64,000 nucleotides of DNA from Bacteroidales bacterium (GTDB lineage: Bacteria > Bacteroidota > Bacteroidia > Bacteroidales > P3): positions 40,385 through 104,384 of the forward strand of contig JAEDJL010000001.1 in the NCBI GenBank assembly GCA_016296345.1, given 5' to 3'. The notes under the pieces are model-generated. The model saw only the letters and a program-made list of their open reading frames with translations, was not told the DNA's origin and did not search any database. The position numbers were made by a program, and so were the translations under genes. Each line of letters begins with the position of its first letter. The first letter of the stretch is position 1. Shown here one piece after another: positions 60,926 through 64,000 of this stretch.

Positions 60926-62371
60926 TCATGTCTGATAGAACAAATCGTCGGCGGTGATTACCTTTTGAACTTTGCCACTGTGCTTTCCTTGCATAATGTC
61001 GAAGGTGGTTATGAGTGTAAGGTGAATAGTCTGACGAGAGGAAAGAGTGCTTTTCAGAGCCTCGACACGATGCATCATCTTTTGTTCTTCATCTTTGTCA
61101 ATTATGTATGGTGTGGCAGAAAACTTCATTTCGCAAAGATTTACTATATTGTCATTGCGAATAATCAGCATATCTATTTGTGCGCCTGCACTTGTGTCAT
61201 TCCCTTGTTGATACCAAGCCGAAATGGAGGCACTTACGCCACTTATACCGAGAGCTTGTTTGATTTGAGAAATGTGTTGCCAGCATACTTGTTCAAAGGC
61301 AATGCCTCTCCATGCTTTCATGATGTTTGACGACATATTGTCGTTCATGAATGTTGCACTTTTTTGATGCACATCTACATATTTGAGCCAGAAGATGCAA
61401 AAGTTATCTATCAGTTTATAGTGTTCGGTGTAACCCTTTCCGTGTGGAGTATAACGAATGATAAAATCACTCTCAAGCAGAGCAGAAAGAGTTTCGCTCA
61501 AACCTCCTCCTAATGGAAGATTGGTTGCCTTGGCAATTTCTTCCCGAGTGTATCCGTAGTTGCGTGTGGCAAGCAATCGAATGATTTTTTTGCAGTCGTC
61601 CGCATTTGTGAAAATTGCCCTGAACAGTCGTTCAAACTCGTCTTTGAGATATGGTTTTGAGCCAAAGAGAATATTGTCTGTATTTTGTTCAAAGCTTAAT
61701 CCCTTGCGGAAATAGCTCAAATAGTATGGAATACCGCCAAAGACCATATATGATTGAATGATGTCATATCGAGATAACTCTATGTTCTCTTGCTTGAAGT
61801 ATTCCTCACATTCTCCGAGAGTGAAAGGAGAGAGCTTTATCTCGCTTGTAAGCCTGCCATACAATCCACCCTTATTATACACAATATTACCCAAAATCCA
61901 AGAGGTGGCACTGCCACAGATGATAAGCATGATATTATCTCTGCCGTTGCACCAACCATTCCAGAAATTTTCAAATGCAGAAATAAACTTGCTTCGTGGC
62001 GTATCCATCCATGGTAACTCATCAAAGAATATGACCATACGCTCGCCGGTATCAAGTTTGAGCAATAATTGTTCTAACTGAAAGAAAGCTTCCATCCAAG
62101 TCTTTGGTTGCTTGAAGCCCTCCAATCCATGGCTGAGCATAGAATAGTAAAAACTCTCTAATTGGGTTTTTATGCGGTTAGTTCCTTTCTCCTGCTCGAT
62201 AGGAGACACTCCGGTGTGTTGAAAGGTGAACTTATTCTTGAATGTTTGCTTAATCAGGAAAGTTTTTCCAACTCTCCTACGCCCATAGACTGCTACAAAT
62301 TCAGCTTTGTCGCTGTTATATAGTCTGTTAAGCTCTGTAATTTCTTGTTTTCTACCGATTATTGTACTCAT
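60926..62371 (-). CDS. AAA-type ATPase with C-terminal DUF234-like nuclease-fold domain
   Basis: The 481-residue protein is of the archaeal-type ATPase group common in Bacteroidota and archaea. Walker A is GRRRVGKT at 30-37 and Walker B IFFDELPW, with D117 and E118. The middle is a winged-helix-like region (ATRNYGYTREEIAKATNLPLGGGLSETLSALLESDFI). The C-terminus resembles DUF234, with the LCEMKFS stretch (E...K) of a restriction-endonuclease-like fold. Function is unknown; defence or conflict roles have been proposed for relatives. It is alone, preceded by a promoter inside a duplicated repeat (62401-62500). Confidence 0.9.
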   Translation of the reverse strand: MSTIIGRKQEITELNRLYNSDKAEFVAVYGRRRVGKTFLIKQTFKNKFTFQHTGVSPIEQEKGTNRIKTQLESFYYSMLSHGLEGFKQPKTWMEAFFQLEQLLLKLDTGERMVIFFDELPWMDTPRSKFISAFENFWNGWCNGRDNIMLIICGSATSWILGNIVYNKGGLYGRLTSEIKLSPFTLGECEEYFKQENIELSRYDIIQSYMVFGGIPYYLSYFRKGLSFEQNTDNILFGSKPYLKDEFERLFRAIFTNADDCKKIIRLLATRNYGYTREEIAKATNLPLGGGLSETLSALLESDFIIRYTPHGKGYTEHYKLIDNFCIFWLKYVDVHQKSATFMNDNMSSNIMKAWRGIAFEQVCWQHISQIKQALGISGVSASISAWYQQGNDTSAGAQIDMLIIRNDNIVNLCEMKFSATPYIIDKDEEQKMMHRVEALKSTLSSRQTIHLTLITTFDIMQGKHSGKVQKVITADDLFYQT

Positions 62372-62400
62372 AATTCTTTGTAAAATTGGAATATTTTCTC

Positions 62401-62502
62401 ATTATAATCTGCCGCAAAGGTACTAAAATATGTCCAATCGGCAAAATAAGAATTATTATAATCTGCCGCAGAGAGCAAAAATGTGTCCAATCGGCAGAAT
62501 AA
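62401..62502. repeat. 54-bp tandem direct repeat upstream of the ATPase gene
   Basis: ATTATAATCTGCCGCA begins at 62401 and again at 62455. Each copy ends with TGTCCAATCGGCA(A/G)AAT. Within each copy CTGCCG faces CGGCAG/CGGCAA as an inverted repeat. The downstream copy carries CAAAGGTA, the minus-strand -7 box of the ATPase gene; the other copy has this degraded (CAGAGAGC). Confidence 0.85.
62415..62446 (-). promoter_or_regulatory. Promoter of the AAA/DUF234 ATPase gene
   Basis: Minus strand TACCTTTG (62415-62422) and TTTTG (62442-62446) have a 19-bp spacer. The start codon at 62371 is 44 bp downstream. It is embedded in the direct repeat. Confidence 0.75.
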
Positions 62503-62573
62503 AGCGAGTTTGGGTATTAAACATAGCCATATTTATACATTGAGGTGCAAAAGCGTAAAAAGATAGTGTTTCA

Positions 62574-62611
62574 AACAAAAAGGAGCTGCAAAACACTATG
62601 CCTTGCAGCTC
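62574..62611 (-). terminator. Terminator of the BspA-type gene
   Basis: GAGCTGCAA (62583-62591) pairs with TTGCAGCTC (62603-62611). On the minus strand it is followed by CCTTTTTGTTTG, 27 bp after the stop at 62638. Confidence 0.85.
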
Positions 62612-62637
62612 TCTTTCATTCAAATAGTTTATTCAAC

Positions 62638-64000
62638 TTATTCGACAATCAATTTCTTTGTTGTGTTTCCAATCATAAGAGTATAAACTCCGCTCGGTAG
62701 GTCTCTAAGGTCAAGCCTTATGCTCTCCGTACTTGCTGCGATGTCAAACGTTTTGACAACTCTTCCTCCAAGGTCAATTATTCTGAGCGAGCAACGCTCT
62801 TGCAAAGCCTCAAATTCTACGGTTACAAAGCCTCTTGCAGGGTTTGGATACAAGACAAACTCTCCTATGCTTTCAACCTCCTGCAAGGCGGAAGAGCCAA
62901 TGGTTGCAAACACAGCCACAAATGAAGTATCATTTGTAATATTTATCGTTCGAGGGTTTGAAGTGTTGCCGTCGTTCCAGCTCACGAACTCATAACCGTC
63001 GAAAGGTATTGCCGTTATCTTCCTTACCGAACAAGAAAGAGCCTCATTGGACACAATGCCGAAAGCATCATCGTTTGCCGACACCGAGAAAGCAAAAACT
63101 ATGTCTTCATCAATGCGAGGATTGAATAGTAAGTACCAACGGTTCATTTGGTCGGTATAAGCTCCCAAGCTGCCGCAAGGAACTGTCAGACTGCACTCGT
63201 TAGGATAAGGGAAAACATTGCTGCTTGCAATCTCGGGCGGAGTGGTCGCCTTTGAGGTTATATGGCTCAACATATTACAGTCGATGAAAGCCAAGTTATC
63301 AATGGTTTCAACGCCGCTTCCGACAGTGAGATAAGTCAAGTTGGTACAACCTCTGAAAGCATTGCCGATACTGCTCACGCCATTGCCGATATTGGCAGCA
63401 ATCAAACCGCTGCAATTCATGAACGCACTATCGCCAATCGAAGTAACGCTGTTTGGAATACTAATCGAAATCAAACCACTCTTACCATTGGCGAAGTTTG
63501 CCGGTATTCTCTGTACACTATCACCTATGTTGATTGTAGTAATCGGAGAAGAAGCGAATGTAGCACACTCATTATCGTAGGTATAGTAGGTAAAGTTACT
63601 GCAATTTATAGCATTGAAGTTAAGCGTGGTCAAACTGCTGCAACCACTAAACGCCATATTACCAATGGAAGTAACGCTCTCGGGGATAGTAACAGAAGTC
63701 AAGCTGCTGCAACCCATAAACGTACTATCTTTGATAGAAGTAATGCTTTCCGGGATATTGACAGAAGTCAGGTTACTGCAACCATTAAACGTACTACTAC
63801 CAATGGAAGTAACGCTATTAGGGATAGTAACAGAAGTCAATCCGCTGCAACCATAAAACGCACTACTACCAATCGAAGTAACGCTATTACCAATAGTAAC
63901 AGAAGTCAAATTGCTGCAACTATTAAACGCACTACTACCAATGGAAGTAACGCTATTAGGGATAGTAACAGAAGTCAATCCGCTGCAACCATAAAACGCA
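62638..64000 (-). CDS. BspA-type leucine-rich-repeat T9SS cargo protein (5' end outside window)
   Basis: At least 446 residues are visible and the frame stays open to the window edge, so the true start lies beyond 64000. The N-terminal visible part consists of 23-residue BspA/LRR_5 repeats of the form LTSVTIPNSVTSIGSSAFNGCSN, then more diverged ones. A small domain resembling the DUF/InlB-like repeat follows (FDGYEFVSWNDGNTSNPRTINITND). The end is a T9SS type A sorting domain (EFVLYPNPARGFVTVEFE... SGVYTLMIGNTTKKLIVE). It is expected to be exported by T9SS and displayed on the surface for adhesion or host interaction. A terminator lies at 62574. Confidence 0.93.
   Translation of the reverse strand, partial: AFYGCSGLTSVTIPNSVTSIGSSAFNSCSNLTSVTIGNSVTSIGSSAFYGCSGLTSVTIPNSVTSIGSSTFNGCSNLTSVNIPESITSIKDSTFMGCSSLTSVTIPESVTSIGNMAFSGCSSLTTLNFNAINCSNFTYYTYDNECATFASSPITTINIGDSVQRIPANFANGKSGLISISIPNSVTSIGDSAFMNCSGLIAANIGNGVSSIGNAFRGCTNLTYLTVGSGVETIDNLAFIDCNMLSHITSKATTPPEIASSNVFPYPNECSLTVPCGSLGAYTDQMNRWYLLFNPRIDEDIVFAFSVSANDDAFGIVSNEALSCSVRKITAIPFDGYEFVSWNDGNTSNPRTINITNDTSFVAVFATIGSSALQEVESIGEFVLYPNPARGFVTVEFEALQERCSLRIIDLGGRVVKTFDIAASTESIRLDLRDLPSGVYTLMIGNTTKKLIVE
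63640..64000. repeat. 69-bp tandem repeats encoding BspA leucine-rich repeats
   Basis: The motif ACAGAAGTCA recurs at 63692, 63761 and 63830, exactly 69 bp (23 codons) apart, and continues to the edge. Neighbouring units are nearly identical at the DNA level, which points to recent expansion or gene conversion. The array may be longer outside the window. Confidence 0.9.

Overview
The window looks like chromosome of a type IX secretion (T9SS)-positive member of the Bacteroidota, most likely order Bacteroidales. Three proteins end in T9SS type A sorting domains. Many genes are preceded by the phylum's promoter, a TAnnTTTG -7 box with TTG/TTTG about 19-20 bp upstream. Outer-membrane barrels, TPR proteins and lipoproteins typical of the phylum are abundant. 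Genus cannot be decided from sequence alone. I see no rRNA, tRNA, CRISPR-cas, phage or transposase genes.

Layout. 0-4.2 kb: a small exported protein, a barrel protein, a divergent AraC-type regulator, then brkB/yihY and nadC. 4.2-8.5 kb: a 1404-residue secreted M6 metalloprotease with a T9SS tail, sharing an operon with nadC-brkB. 8.6-15.5 kb: a TPR protein, a T9SS cargo protein, LptE and a DUF2723 membrane glycosyltransferase-like protein. 15.7-19.6 kb: dnaK and two envelope proteins. 19.7-26.8 kb (minus strand): uvrA, rfbB-rfbA (dTDP-sugar synthesis), a family 2 glycosyltransferase and a polysaccharide pyruvyl transferase, i.e. surface-glycan genes. 27.1-34.4 kb: htpG, ispE, a pepD-type dipeptidase and a large peptidase/propeller/barrel protein. 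34.4-38.4 kb: a glucosaminidase, a His/Tyr-rich exported protein and a MuiA-type DUF4139 protein. 38.7-45 kb: dnaX (split by a -1 shift at an A10 run), a cation/proton antiporter, a probable surface lipoprotein and a DUF5723-like protein. 45.1-53.4 kb: tsaC, pepE, a TPR/barrel/helical three-gene operon and a phospholipase D-type synthase. 53.4-60.9 kb: an amidase-MlaD-radical SAM-FeoB-like operon, divergent from lptD. 60.9-64 kb: an AAA/DUF234 ATPase and the 3' part of a BspA-type leucine-rich-repeat T9SS cargo gene that runs off the window.

Two themes link the genes. One is envelope biogenesis: LptE, LptD, MlaD, amidase, glucosaminidase, sugar-nucleotide and glycan enzymes, and many barrels. 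The other is proteostasis: dnaK and htpG, which share an upstream inverted-repeat motif.

The most striking unexplained feature is a family of seven small arrays. Each has four (once five) copies of an 11-13 bp near-palindrome, AAACG(C/G)CGTTT, at an exact 21-bp period. Six are intergenic; one lies in frame inside the glucosaminidase gene and encodes a 7-residue repeat. Other points of note are the dnaX slippery run, a FeoB transporter domain without its G domain, TTG starts on both Lpt genes, and a probable gluzincin/propeller/barrel protein.
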